Of a stretch of 64,000 bases of DNA, positions 42,479-50,999 are shown one piece after another. The translations under genes and the position numbers were made by a program. This DNA is from an uncultured Rhodospirillaceae bacterium. Its GTDB lineage: Bacteria > Pseudomonadota > Alphaproteobacteria > Rhodospirillales > Casp-alpha2. Positions within the stretch are counted from its first letter, which is position 1. Each line of letters opens with the position of its first letter. Where the stretch lies: positions 1-64,000 of the forward strand of contig CAJWCU010000015.1 of assembly GCA_913030825.1 (NCBI GenBank). The letters run 5' to 3'. The notes below the pieces were generated by a model. That model did no database searches. It had not been told where the DNA came from and saw nothing but the letters and a program-made list of their open reading frames with translations.

Positions 42479-43390
42479 TTACTTGCCGTATTCGGGCAGT
42501 ACCGTACGGGCGACCGACTGGTCGAGCGCTTCGTAATCGTAATAGGCCAGGGTGTCGTACTGTTCGCCGCGCGACATCACTTTGTCCATGAAGCCTTCGG
42601 TGCCGTCATGTTCCTTCATATGGCCGTAGAGGTCCTGGAACAGTTTGGCGGCGGCGCGCATGGAAGTCGCCGGCCAGATCACGATGTCGAAGCCCATGTC
42701 CTCGAACTCCTGGCCGGTGAAGAAGGGCGTGCGGCCATATTCGGTCATGTTGGCCATCTTCAGGCCCGGGACCTTCTTGGCGTATTCCACATGGTCCTCG
42801 GCCGACGGCAGGCCGTCGGGGAAGGACACGTCGGCGCCGGCTTCACGGTACAGGTTGGACCGCTTGATGGCGGCGTCCAGGCCTTCGACGCCGGCGGCGT
42901 CCGTACGCGCGATGATGACCAGATCGGACGACGCCTTCTTGGCGGCGGCGATCTTGGTCGCCGCTTCTTCCGGATCGACCAGGCGCTTGTCGTTCAAGTG
43001 GCCGCATTTCTTGGGCAGCATCTGATCCTCGATATGGATCGCGCCGGCGCCGGCCAATTCCATTTCCTGCACCACGCGCATGGCGTTCAGGGTGCCGCCG
43101 TAGCCGGTGTCGCCGTCGACGATCAAGGGCAGGTCCGTGGTCCGCGACACGCTTCGCACGACGCCGCACATTTCATCCAGCGTCATGATGCCCAGGTCCG
43201 GCAGGCCCAAGGAGGCCGTTACCGCGCCGCCCGAGATATAAAGCGCGTCGAACCCGGCTTGTTTGGCGATCATGCCCGCGAAGGCGTTATGCGCCCCCGG
43301 CACGCGGAGAATTTCCTTGCGGTCCAAAAGTTCGCGCAGTCGTGCGCCGGCGGGGCGTTTGTCGCGGGCGTTGCCTTCAAGCCAAGTCAT
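42479..43390 (-). CDS. Isocitrate lyase/PEP mutase family lyase, methylisocitrate lyase (PrpB)-like
   Basis: 303-residue TIM-barrel lyase with the catalytic loop KKCGHLNDK, the metal-binding VDGDTGYGG and the partner block HIEDQMLPKKCGH. The Cys in KKCGH is the general acid/base of isocitrate and 2-methylisocitrate lyases and separates them from PEP mutase. Such enzymes split 2-methylisocitrate to pyruvate and succinate, or other 2-hydroxy diacids such as 2,3-dimethylmalate. No prpC is nearby, so the substrate is open. GGAGGACTCCC precedes the ATG at 43390. Operator site 4 lies 47 bases upstream. Confidence 0.87.
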   Translation of the reverse strand: MTWLEGNARDKRPAGARLRELLDRKEILRVPGAHNAFAGMIAKQAGFDALYISGGAVTASLGLPDLGIMTLDEMCGVVRSVSRTTDLPLIVDGDTGYGGTLNAMRVVQEMELAGAGAIHIEDQMLPKKCGHLNDKRLVDPEEAATKIAAAKKASSDLVIIARTDAAGVEGLDAAIKRSNLYREAGADVSFPDGLPSAEDHVEYAKKVPGLKMANMTEYGRTPFFTGQEFEDMGFDIVIWPATSMRAAAKLFQDLYGHMKEHDGTEGFMDKVMSRGEQYDTLAYYDYEALDQSVARTVLPEYGK

Positions 43391-43437
43391 GGGAGTCCTC
43401 CGTTCGGGTGTGTCGATTTGGGAGTTAAGTTTGTCGA

Positions 43438-43449
43438 ACTGTATACAAT
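43438..43449. promoter_or_regulatory. ACTGTATACAAT operator (site 4)
   Basis: Eleven of twelve bases match ATTGTATACAAT. It sits between the divergent PrpB-like lyase (47 bases from its ATG) and the DOPA-dioxygenase-like gene (66-96 bases from its candidate starts), so both may be controlled. Confidence 0.65.
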
Positions 43450-43545
43450 TTCATGCCAAATGCCGCACCCGTTTAATTCGATCGGCGTTGCAAAAACCGC
43501 GGCGGTTTGCCATCTATGAAGGACATCCTTTTCCGAAAGTCGCCC

Positions 43546-43926
43546 ATGACGGACCACGGTCCAACGTCCATTTCCGAATTCCACGCCCACATCTATTTCG
43601 AGGGCGCGACGGCGCGCGACCATGCCTATGCTCTGCGCGCGGCCTTGCTGTCGGAGTTCGGTGGAACGCCGGGCGGCATTCGGGAAGAGCCGGGCGGCCC
43701 GCATCCGCTGCCCGATATCCTGGTGCATATTCCGGTCGACCGCTTCGCCAACGCGGTGCCGTATCTGATGCTGAACCGGGCGGGGTTGAGCATTCTGGTC
43801 CATCCCGAAACCGGATCGCCCGTGGCCGACCATACGGAAAACGCCCTTTGGCTGGGCGCACCCTTGGCGATCGATGTCGAATTTCTGAAAGCGTTCGAGA
43901 AACGCGCGGCGCAACGGACCGCGTGA
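43546..43926 (+). CDS. DOPA 4,5-dioxygenase family protein
   Basis: 126-residue (from ATG 43546; an in-frame ATG at 43516 is also possible) member of the small DOPA 4,5-dioxygenase-like family. Conserved His-containing blocks are EFHAHIYFEG, GGPHPLPDILVHIP and LSILVHPETGSPVADHTENALWLG. Relatives open catechol rings at the extradiol position in plants, fungi and bacteria; many bacterial ones are uncharacterised. It is divergent from the PrpB-like lyase across operator site 4 and 31 bases before the TauD-like oxygenase, likely one transcript. Confidence 0.8.
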   Translation: MTDHGPTSISEFHAHIYFEGATARDHAYALRAALLSEFGGTPGGIREEPGGPHPLPDILVHIPVDRFANAVPYLMLNRAGLSILVHPETGSPVADHTENALWLGAPLAIDVEFLKAFEKRAAQRTA

Positions 43927-43957
43927 CGACGCCCCCACCACACAACGGAACATCCCC

Positions 43958-44992
43958 ATGATCGAATATCCCCTGACCCCCGTAACCGAAAAATCCGCCT
44001 GGACCGCCGCCGACATGGCCGCCGACCGTAGTTGGACCCGCCATCTTTCCGGCGACGAGATCGGCGAACTTGAGCGGGTCGCCCGCGAGCTTCTGGATGC
44101 CGGAAAGCGGGCGCCGAACTTCGGTCTTGCCGACGTTCAATCGGCGACGCTCAAATCCCTGGCCGATTGGATCGCCAACGAACTGGAACACGGCCGCGGT
44201 TGTGCGGTGCTTCGCGGGCTGGAGGTCGACCGCTACGCACGGGACGAGATCGAAGCCATGTACTGGGCGCTGACGTTGCTGTTCGCCGTGCCCATGCATC
44301 AGAACCCGGACGGCGACTTGATTGGCGAGGTCACGGACAAGGGGCTCGATTACAACGATCCGCTGATCCGAGGCTACAAGACGAAACAGAAACTGTTCTT
44401 CCACTGCGACGGGATGGATCTGGTCAGCCTGCTTTGTCTGCAGCCGTCCATGTCGGGCGGCGAAAGCCAGATCGCGTCGAGCATGGCCGTATATAACGAA
44501 ATCCTCGCCACTCATCCCGAATACCTGCCGCCGCTGTTGGAAGGTTTTCATTTCAACCTGCGCGGCGAAGGCGAAGCGGGAGAGACCCATCCGGTAACCC
44601 GTCACAAGGTGCCGGTCTATAGCTGGTGCGACGGACGGCTCAGCTGCCGCTATCTGCGCAAGGCCATCGTCGAAGGGCAGCAATTCGTGGGCGAGCCGGT
44701 TTCCGATTTGGCCCTGGCGGCGCTCGACTACATGCAGGAGCTTTGCGTCAGCGACAAATTCCGCTTCGACATGGACTTCCAGCCGGGCGACATTCAGATC
44801 CTCAACAACTACGTGACCTTACATTCGCGGGGGGCGTTCGAGGATTGGCCGGAACCCGATCGTAAGCGCAACCTGCTGCGGATCTGGATGAACATGCGGG
44901 AAGGCGCCCGCCAACTCGATCCGCAGTTCGCGGACCACTACAACATGGGCCCGCGCACGCCGATGCGTCTGCGCGACGACCGCGCCGCCTGA
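43958..44992 (+). CDS. TauD/TfdA-family 2-oxoglutarate-dependent dioxygenase
   Basis: 344-residue Fe(II)/2-oxoglutarate oxygenase of the TauD fold. The triad is seen as H-x-D in KLFFHCDGMDLVS and the distal His in NNYVTLHSRGAFEDW; the 2-oxoglutarate-binding Arg is in KRNLLRIWMNM. It is longer than TauD (~280) and matches the subgroup annotated as TauD/TfdA-like or gamma-butyrobetaine-like. Substrate unknown. It sits directly behind the DOPA-dioxygenase-like gene and may act on an aromatic or carboxylate substrate of the same route. Confidence 0.87.
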   Translation: MIEYPLTPVTEKSAWTAADMAADRSWTRHLSGDEIGELERVARELLDAGKRAPNFGLADVQSATLKSLADWIANELEHGRGCAVLRGLEVDRYARDEIEAMYWALTLLFAVPMHQNPDGDLIGEVTDKGLDYNDPLIRGYKTKQKLFFHCDGMDLVSLLCLQPSMSGGESQIASSMAVYNEILATHPEYLPPLLEGFHFNLRGEGEAGETHPVTRHKVPVYSWCDGRLSCRYLRKAIVEGQQFVGEPVSDLALAALDYMQELCVSDKFRFDMDFQPGDIQILNNYVTLHSRGAFEDWPEPDRKRNLLRIWMNMREGARQLDPQFADHYNMGPRTPMRLRDDRAA

Positions 44993-45036
44993 CCGGCGGA
45001 CGGCCGGCTCGGATTCAAGTTAACTGATTGGAGGGC

Positions 45037-45975
45037 TTAGCCCTCGACGGCCTTGCGCCGTTTGGTCGGGATCGGCGACGCCTTGGTCGCGCGGTTCCGG
45101 CCGGCATGCTTGGAATGATAGAGCGCCGCATCGGCGCGGCCCAGCGTGCCTTCGATGGTGTTGTCCGCGTCTTCCGCTTCGGCGACGCCAATCGAAACGG
45201 TGACGTCGATTTCGCCGTCGATGGTGTCGAACGGCGCGTCGTCGATCACCGCGCGCAGCCGTTCCGCCACGATCATCGCGGCATCGGCATCGGCGCCCGG
45301 CAATAGAATGGCGAATTCCTCGCCGCCGATACGGCCCAGGGTGTCGAACGGCCGGCGGCCTTTCTGCCAGCGTTGAACGGCTTCCTTCAGCACTTCGTCG
45401 CCGGCCTGGTGGCCATGCGTGTCGTTGACTTGTTTGAAATGGTCGAGGTCCAGCAGCGCCACGGAAAACGGCACCCGGTGACGGCGCAGGCGATGAACTT
45501 CCAGTTCGGCGCGTTCCATGAAGTGGCGGCGGTTCTTGGCGCCGGTCAGATCGTCGGTGGTGGCGAGAGAGAGTAATTCTTCTTCGCGTTCCACGTTTTC
45601 GGTGACGTCGCGCTGGATCGCGGCGATATGGGTCAACTTGCCGTCAGTGCCGAACAGCGGCATGACGTTCATATCCACCCAATAGGTTTCGCCGGTCTTG
45701 GTGTATTGCAGAAGGCGCGTACGGGTGTGGCGACCGGCCTTGATGGCGTCATTGATCTTGTCCCGGGTCTCGGCATCCGTCTCGGCGCCGTCCTGGAAAT
45801 TAGGCAATTTGCCGATCGCTTCCTTTTCCGAATAACCGGAAAGGCGACAGAAGGCTTCGTTGACGTAGCTGATTTTCGGCTTTGCGCCTGCTTGGTCCGA
45901 GATCGTGGCGACGAAAACGGCGTCGTTTGCCTTAGCGACGATGTCCGAAAAGGAAAAATCCGCGTCCAATTTCAT
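45037..45975 (-). CDS. Diguanylate cyclase with LOV-like PAS domain lacking the photoactive cysteine
   Basis: 312-residue protein: N-terminal PAS domain (~8-128) and GGDEF domain (~140-300) with active GGEEF at 217-221 and an RxxD inhibitory site (R208-D211) five residues before it, so it should make cyclic di-GMP under product inhibition. The PAS domain follows the LOV pattern throughout: YVNEAFCRLSGYSEKEAIG, then GKLPNFQDGAETD in place of GRNCRFLQGPETD, and the C-terminal IQRDVTE. The adduct Cys is Pro58, so classical LOV photochemistry is excluded; it may still bind flavin. The start is taken at ATG 45975; a GTG at 45996 is possible. Monocistronic. Confidence 0.88.
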   Translation of the reverse strand: MKLDADFSFSDIVAKANDAVFVATISDQAGAKPKISYVNEAFCRLSGYSEKEAIGKLPNFQDGAETDAETRDKINDAIKAGRHTRTRLLQYTKTGETYWVDMNVMPLFGTDGKLTHIAAIQRDVTENVEREEELLSLATTDDLTGAKNRRHFMERAELEVHRLRRHRVPFSVALLDLDHFKQVNDTHGHQAGDEVLKEAVQRWQKGRRPFDTLGRIGGEEFAILLPGADADAAMIVAERLRAVIDDAPFDTIDGEIDVTVSIGVAEAEDADNTIEGTLGRADAALYHSKHAGRNRATKASPIPTKRRKAVEG

Positions 45976-46211
45976 GGCTGAGCCCTGCTTTCGCACCCGT
46001 GGAGCTTTTTTGGTTTTTAGATGGTTTCCCCGGGGGGAATACTTGCAATATCCGTAACATAAACGCCAGACCTTATATAAACCTGACGCCCTAAGAAGGG
46101 CTTAATGCCTTGCTGTGGCGCCTTGGGTCTGGCCATATCCTGCGGAAAGACCGAATCAGGCCGGATACGACCGCCAGGCCGGACAGCAATAATTTAAGAG
46201 GAAACGACACG

Positions 46212-47174
46212 ATGACGCGAATCGCGATCCTGGACGATTATCAGAATGTGGCCTTGGACCTGGCCGATTGGGACAGCCTGGGCCCCGACGTGGAGGTCAC
46301 CGCCTTCAACGAATTCCTGCAAACCGATGAAGACCGTTTGGCCCAGGCTCTGGCCGGGTACGACGTCGTCGTCGGCATGCGGGAACGTACGCGGTTTCCC
46401 GCGTCGCAGTTGGAGAAACTGCCGGATCTCAAGATGATGGTGACCACCGGCATGCGGAACCTGGCCTGGGACATGGACAAGGCCCGTGAGATGGGCATCC
46501 CCGTCTGCGGCACCTCGATCCTGCCCTATCCGGCGTTTGAGCAGACCTGGGCCCTGATCTTCGCCGTGACCAAGGAAATTCCCAAGGAAGACCGCTGCAT
46601 GAAGGCGGGCGGCTGGCAGGAGAGTTTCCCCGTCGGCCTGCGGGAGAAGACCCTGGGGGTGGTCGGCCTGGGCAAGCTGGGCGCGCAATCGGCGGCGCTC
46701 GGCCAGGCCTTGGGGATGAAGGTCATCGCCTGGTCGGAAAACCTGACCGAAGCCCGCGCCGCCGAATGCGGTGCCGTTCGCGTGTCCAAGGAAAACCTGT
46801 TCAAGCAGGCGGACGTCATCACCATCCACGTCCTGCTGTCCGACCGCACACGCGGTCTGGTCGGGGCCGACGAACTGGCGCTGATGAAGCCCTCGGCCTA
46901 TCTGGTGAATACCTCGCGCGGGCCCATCGTCGACGAGGCGGCGTTGATCGACGCGCTCAAGACGAACAAGATCAAGGGGGCCGGGCTGGACGTGTTCGAT
47001 GTCGAGCCGCTGCCCGCCGATCATGAATTACGCAAATTGGACAACGCGGTGCTGACCGGGCACCTGGGCTATGTCATGCGCGAAAACTACGAACAGATGT
47101 ATCCCGACGCCGTGGAATGCATCAAAGGCTGGATGGACGGCGCGCCGGTGCGCGTGCTCAACGCCGCCGACTGA
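46212..47174 (+). CDS. D-isomer-specific 2-hydroxyacid dehydrogenase
   Basis: 320-residue NAD-dependent dehydrogenase of the phosphoglycerate/glycerate dehydrogenase type. NAD motif GVVGLGKLGAQSA, catalytic Arg in VNTSRGPIVDE, catalytic Glu in FDVEPLPADH and catalytic His in LTGHLGYV. It interconverts a D-2-hydroxy acid and the 2-oxo acid. No ACT domain, so not a full SerA. The start MTRIAILDDYQN at 46212 follows GAGGAAAC. It forms a rightward set with an enoyl-CoA hydratase and a PrpB-like lyase. Confidence 0.9.
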   Translation: MTRIAILDDYQNVALDLADWDSLGPDVEVTAFNEFLQTDEDRLAQALAGYDVVVGMRERTRFPASQLEKLPDLKMMVTTGMRNLAWDMDKAREMGIPVCGTSILPYPAFEQTWALIFAVTKEIPKEDRCMKAGGWQESFPVGLREKTLGVVGLGKLGAQSAALGQALGMKVIAWSENLTEARAAECGAVRVSKENLFKQADVITIHVLLSDRTRGLVGADELALMKPSAYLVNTSRGPIVDEAALIDALKTNKIKGAGLDVFDVEPLPADHELRKLDNAVLTGHLGYVMRENYEQMYPDAVECIKGWMDGAPVRVLNAAD

Positions 47175-47213
47175 CGACCAATCACCACGACCAAGACGAA
47201 AGACCTGACCATA

Positions 47214-47993
47214 ATGACCGACGACATCATCCGTTTGGAAAAGAACGGGGCGATTGCGACCCTGATCCTGAACAACCCGCAAAAGCGCAACGCGCTCAAC
47301 CTGGATGCCTGGCGGCGCTTGACCGAGTTAGCGGCGGAACTGGAAGCCGACGACGACCTGCGCTGTGTTCTGGTGACCGGCGCGGGCGAGCATTTCGCCG
47401 CCGGTGCCGATATCTCCGAATTCCCGGAAAAGCGCATGAGTGCGGCCCAGGCCGAGGAATACGGCGCCGTCGTCGCCGATGCCCTGGACCGGTTCGCCAA
47501 CCTGCGCCATCCCACGGTGGCGGTGATCCGGGGGGCGTGCACCGGCGGTGGGCTGGAAATCGCCTGTTGTTGCGATCTCCGACTGGCGGCCGAAGGCTCG
47601 CGCTTCGGTATTCCCATCAATCGGCTGGGCCATGCCTTCGCCTATCCGGAAATGGCGGCGGCGCTGTCGGTCATCCCGGCATCGGTGATCATGGAATTGT
47701 TGTTGGAAGGCCGTATCCTTGAAAGCGACGAAGCCTACGCCAAGGGCATCGTCACGCGCCTGGTGCCGGTCGAGCAACTGGACGACGAGGCCGAGACCCT
47801 GGCCTGGCGGATCGCCAAGGGCGCACCCTTGGCCGCGCGTGGGTCGAAAAAGATTCTGCGCCGTCTGCTGCAGCCGGCGCCGATCACCCCGGACGAGGTG
47901 AAATCCAGCTACGCGTTGTGTGATTCCGCCGACTACAAGGAAGGCGTGCGCGCCTTCCTGGCCAAGGAAAAACCCGCGTTCAAGGCACAGTGA
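47214..47993 (+). CDS. Enoyl-CoA hydratase/isomerase family protein
   Basis: 259-residue crotonase with oxyanion-hole segments GEHFAAGADISEF and GACTGGGLEIACCCDLRLA. The second acidic region is divergent (INRLGHAFAYPEMAAAL), so the exact reaction (hydratase, isomerase or decarboxylase-like) is uncertain. It lies 39 bases after the hydroxyacid dehydrogenase gene in the same direction. Confidence 0.88.
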   Translation: MTDDIIRLEKNGAIATLILNNPQKRNALNLDAWRRLTELAAELEADDDLRCVLVTGAGEHFAAGADISEFPEKRMSAAQAEEYGAVVADALDRFANLRHPTVAVIRGACTGGGLEIACCCDLRLAAEGSRFGIPINRLGHAFAYPEMAAALSVIPASVIMELLLEGRILESDEAYAKGIVTRLVPVEQLDDEAETLAWRIAKGAPLAARGSKKILRRLLQPAPITPDEVKSSYALCDSADYKEGVRAFLAKEKPAFKAQ

Positions 47994-48102
47994 TCCGGCA
48001 TAGGATCATGTGGGCGGCGGGCGTTGGATTCGCAGCGAAGCTGGCGTAATCTGCGGCCAAACAACACCCGAACGAATTTGCAAACTCCTTGGAGGAAGAA
48101 AA

Positions 48103-48969
48103 ATGAGCACCCAATCCCGCGCCGATAAACTGCGCGAACTTCTCGAACGCCCCGGCTGCCGGACCCTGCCCGGCGTGTACGACGCCATGTCGGCCATGCT
48201 GGTCGAGCGCGCCGGTTTCGAGGCCGCCTTCATGACCGGCTTCGGCGTTTCGGCCGCCCGCATCGGCCTGCCCGACACGGGCCTGATCAGCTATGCCGAA
48301 ATGGTCGATCAGGGCCGCAATATGGCGGCGGTCACCTCGATCCCGATCATCGGCGACGGCGATACCGGCTTCGGCAACGCGATCAACGTCAAGCGCACGG
48401 TTCAGGGCTTCGCCCAGGCCGGGATGGCTTGCGTGATGATCGAAGACCAGGTCGCGCCCAAGCGCTGCGGTCATACCCGTGGCAAATCCATCGTGTCGCG
48501 CGAAGAAGCGTTTCAGCGCATTCAGGCAGCCGTCGACGCCCGTAACGACGGCGCCGACATCCTGATCATGGCGCGCACGGACGCCAACTGGACCGACGGC
48601 ATCGAAGAAGCGATCGACCGCTGCAACGCCTTCCGCGAGATCGGCGTCGACATCACCTTCCTGGAAGCGCCCTTGGACAAGGACCAGATGCGCCGCTACT
48701 GCAAGGAAGTGGACGGCCCCAAGATGGCCAACATGGTGGAACAGGGCGATACGCCTTATCTGCTCGAGGATGAATTGGGCGAGATGGGCTACAAGATCGC
48801 CATCTATCCGGTGTCCATGATGCTGGCCTCGATCAAGGCGATGGAAGGCGTGCTGGCCAACCTCAAGTCCGGCAAGAACCCGGAAGGTCAGATCACTTTC
48901 CCGGAACTGCGCGACATCGTCGGTTTCCCTGAATACTACGAAGCGGAAAAGAAATACGCCGCCGAGTAA
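48103..48969 (+). CDS. Isocitrate lyase/PEP mutase family lyase (second copy, PrpB-like)
   Basis: 288-residue relative of the lyase at 42.5 kb, with GDGDTGFGN (metal ligands), EDQVAPKRCGH (catalytic Cys loop) and MARTDANWTDG. The two are clearly different proteins, so they are paralogues rather than a recent duplication. The loop is that of Cys-containing lyases (2-methylisocitrate, dimethylmalate or related 2-hydroxydiacid cleavage), releasing pyruvate. The start at 48103 follows TTGGAGGAAG. It closes a rightward set with the hydroxyacid dehydrogenase and enoyl-CoA hydratase and is followed by a strong hairpin. Confidence 0.87.
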   Translation: MSTQSRADKLRELLERPGCRTLPGVYDAMSAMLVERAGFEAAFMTGFGVSAARIGLPDTGLISYAEMVDQGRNMAAVTSIPIIGDGDTGFGNAINVKRTVQGFAQAGMACVMIEDQVAPKRCGHTRGKSIVSREEAFQRIQAAVDARNDGADILIMARTDANWTDGIEEAIDRCNAFREIGVDITFLEAPLDKDQMRRYCKEVDGPKMANMVEQGDTPYLLEDELGEMGYKIAIYPVSMMLASIKAMEGVLANLKSGKNPEGQITFPELRDIVGFPEYYEAEKKYAAE

Positions 48970-48991
48970 TCGGACCTGTTTTCCCCGTTTT

Positions 48992-49027
48992 CCCGGGCGG
49001 CCCTGGGGCCGTCCGGGCGGGGAGTTT
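48992..49027 (+). terminator. Probable intrinsic terminator after the second PrpB-like gene
   Basis: Long stem formed by 48992-49003 (CCCGGGCGGCCC) and 49006-49017 (GGGCCGTCCGGG, one G-U pair), followed by CGGGGAGTTTT. The T tract is short and displaced, but stem stability and position support termination. Confidence 0.65.
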
Positions 49028-49116
49028 TGCCTTGCATACGCCTGGGCCTCGGGCATTATCGGGGCCGCCGAACGCCTTTGCATAAATTGAATACGAGAGG
49101 CCGGATACGGTATGGA

Positions 49117-49133
49117 GGCGGGATCAACCCGCC
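49117..49133 (+). repeat. Leader hairpin upstream of the ammonium transporter gene
   Basis: GGCGGG (49117-49122), ATCAA, CCCGCC (49128-49133), 84 bases before the amt start codon. A small stem-loop in the putative leader; regulatory significance unknown. Confidence 0.35.
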
Positions 49134-49216
49134 CCGCCGAAACCGTCAACCGGTCCATATCGGCTAAGAAGATTTCGCAAGGACGCGAAATCGCCAACCC
49201 AACGACGGGGAGATAC

Positions 49217-50539
49217 ATGTCCAAGTCTTATCGCCGGCTGGCCGCGCCGGCATTGTCGCTCGTGGCCGTTCTCCTGACTCTTTTCCCTTCACATTCCGCT
49301 TTTGCCGCCGATCAGCTTAATTCGGGCGATACGGCCTGGATTTTGACGGCCACCGCCTTGGTCCTGTTCATGACCCTGCCGGGGCTGGCGCTGTTCTACG
49401 GCGGCTTGGTTCAAAGCCGGAACGTGCTGAGCGTCCTGATGCACTGCGTTGCGATCGCCTGCTTGATGAGCGTCCTGTGGCTGATGGTCGGCTACAGCCT
49501 GGCGTTCACCGACGGCGCAGGGGCGAACCAATTGATCGGCGGCCTGTCGCGTCTGTTCCTGGATGGCGTCGGCACCGACACCCTGGCGGGCTCGATTCCC
49601 GAGAACGTGTTCTTTTCCTTCCAGATGACCTTCGCCGTGATTACCCCGGCGCTGATGGTCGGCGCCTATGTGGAGCGCATCAAGTTCTCCGCCGTGCTGA
49701 TCCTGTCCGGTCTCTGGCTGATCGTCGTTTACGCGCCGGTCACCCATTGGGTCTGGGGCGGCGGCTGGCTCGCCGATATGGGCGTGATGGATTTCGCGGG
49801 CGGCCTGGTCGTCCATGCGACGGCGGGCATTTCGTCGCTGGTTATCGTCCGTGCCTTGGGTGCGCGCCACGGCTTCCCCAACGATTCCGCGCCGCCGCAT
49901 AACCCCGGCATGGTCGCCATGGGGGCCTGCATGCTCTGGGTCGGTTGGTTCGGTTTCAACGGCGGCTCGGCCCTGGCGGCCGACGGTTCGGCCGGCATGG
50001 CCTTGACCGTCACCCATATCGCGGCCGCCACGGCGTCGCTGGTCTGGATGCTGATCGAATGGAAAAAGTACGGCAAACCGTCCTTGGTCGGCCTCGTCAC
50101 CGGGACCATTGCGGGTCTCGCGACGATCACCCCGGCGTCGGGCTTTGTCGGCCCGCTGGGCGCGTTGATCATCGGTGTCGCCGCCGGCTTCGTCTGCTTC
50201 AAGATGGTGCAGATCGTGAAACAGGCGTGGAAACTGGATGATTCCCTCGACGTCTTCGCCGTGCACGGTGTCGGCGGCTCGCTGGGCACCTTGCTGGTCG
50301 CGTTCCTTTGCGCTCCGGAATTCGGCGGTCTCGGCCTGCCGGAAGGCAAGACCATGTGGGACGCCTTCGGTGTGCAGGCCATCGGCCTTGCGGCGACGGT
50401 CGCTTGGTCGGCGGTCGCGACCTTTATCCTGGTCAAGATCACCGCCGGTCTGACCAGCGGCATCCGCGTGCGCGAGGACGACGAGCTGGAAGGCCTCGAC
50501 ATCACCGCGCATGGTGAGACTGCCTATCGGCTTGACTGA
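49217..50539 (+). CDS. amtB: Ammonium transporter (Amt family)
   Basis: 440-residue Amt/Rh channel with an N-terminal cleavable signal (YRRLAAPALSLVAVLLTLFPSHSAFAA) and eleven predicted helices. The twin-His pore residues are seen in DFAGGLVVHATAG and FAVHGVGGSLGT; the family signature FYGGLVQSRNVLSVLMH is present. Conducts NH4+/NH3 into the cell when nitrogen is scarce. The start MSKSYRRL at 49217 follows GGGGAGAT; the frame extends further upstream without support. The PII gene follows at once, opposite to the common glnK-amtB order. I could not find a good sigma54 promoter upstream. Confidence 0.95.
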   Translation: MSKSYRRLAAPALSLVAVLLTLFPSHSAFAADQLNSGDTAWILTATALVLFMTLPGLALFYGGLVQSRNVLSVLMHCVAIACLMSVLWLMVGYSLAFTDGAGANQLIGGLSRLFLDGVGTDTLAGSIPENVFFSFQMTFAVITPALMVGAYVERIKFSAVLILSGLWLIVVYAPVTHWVWGGGWLADMGVMDFAGGLVVHATAGISSLVIVRALGARHGFPNDSAPPHNPGMVAMGACMLWVGWFGFNGGSALAADGSAGMALTVTHIAAATASLVWMLIEWKKYGKPSLVGLVTGTIAGLATITPASGFVGPLGALIIGVAAGFVCFKMVQIVKQAWKLDDSLDVFAVHGVGGSLGTLLVAFLCAPEFGGLGLPEGKTMWDAFGVQAIGLAATVAWSAVATFILVKITAGLTSGIRVREDDELEGLDITAHGETAYRLD

Positions 50540-50550
50540 CGTGCTATAAC

Positions 50551-50574
50551 GGGCGGAGCAACGATGCTCCGCCC
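50551..50574 (+). repeat. Intergenic stem-loop between amtB and glnK
   Basis: Perfect nine-base stem GGGCGGAGC (50551-50559) / GCTCCGCCC (50566-50574) with loop AACGAT and no T tract. It may reduce readthrough or protect the upstream mRNA end, giving different levels of channel and PII protein. Confidence 0.6.
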
Positions 50575-50633
50575 ATCAGACCAACCAAAAACCAAGACCA
50601 AGAAAAACAAGACCAAGATTAGGAGAGGACAAC

Positions 50634-50972
50634 ATGAAGTTCGTCATGGCGGTGATCAAACCGCATAAGCTGGACGCCGTCCGCGAGGCGCTGGGCGCCA
50701 CCGGGGTCGAAGGCATGACCGTTTCCGAAGTGAAGGGCTACGGCCGCCAGCGCGGCCAGACGGAAATCTACCGCGGCGCCGAATATCAGGTGCATTTCCT
50801 GCCCAAGGTGAAGGTCGAGATCGCGGTCGCCGACGACAAGGTCGCCCAAGTCGTCGAGGCCATTCAGACCTCGGCCAACACGGGCAAGATCGGCGACGGC
50901 AAGGTCTTCGTCTACAACATGGACTCCGCCGTGCGCATCCGTACGGGCGAACAGGACAACGACGCCCTGTAA
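50634..50972 (+). CDS. glnK: Nitrogen regulatory protein P-II
   Basis: 112-residue PII signal protein with Y51 in the T-loop (RGQTEIYRGAEY) as the uridylylation site, and the B- and C-loop blocks TGKIGDGKVFV and AVRIRTGE. It binds ATP/ADP and 2-oxoglutarate and, when deuridylylated, plugs the ammonium channel. Pairing with the amtB gene just upstream favours GlnK over GlnB. GGAGAGGA precedes the ATG. Confidence 0.95.
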   Translation: MKFVMAVIKPHKLDAVREALGATGVEGMTVSEVKGYGRQRGQTEIYRGAEYQVHFLPKVKVEIAVADDKVAQVVEAIQTSANTGKIGDGKVFVYNMDSAVRIRTGEQDNDAL

Positions 50973-50999
50973 TCCAGGCCCGACGGAGCCCGCCCGACC

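Noticed and set aside
48970-49216. Sigma54 promoter upstream of amtB
   Set aside because: I looked for GG-N10-GC in the TGGCAC-N5-TTGC context; the TTTGCA near 49080 lacks GG at the correct distance. Nothing convincing was found.
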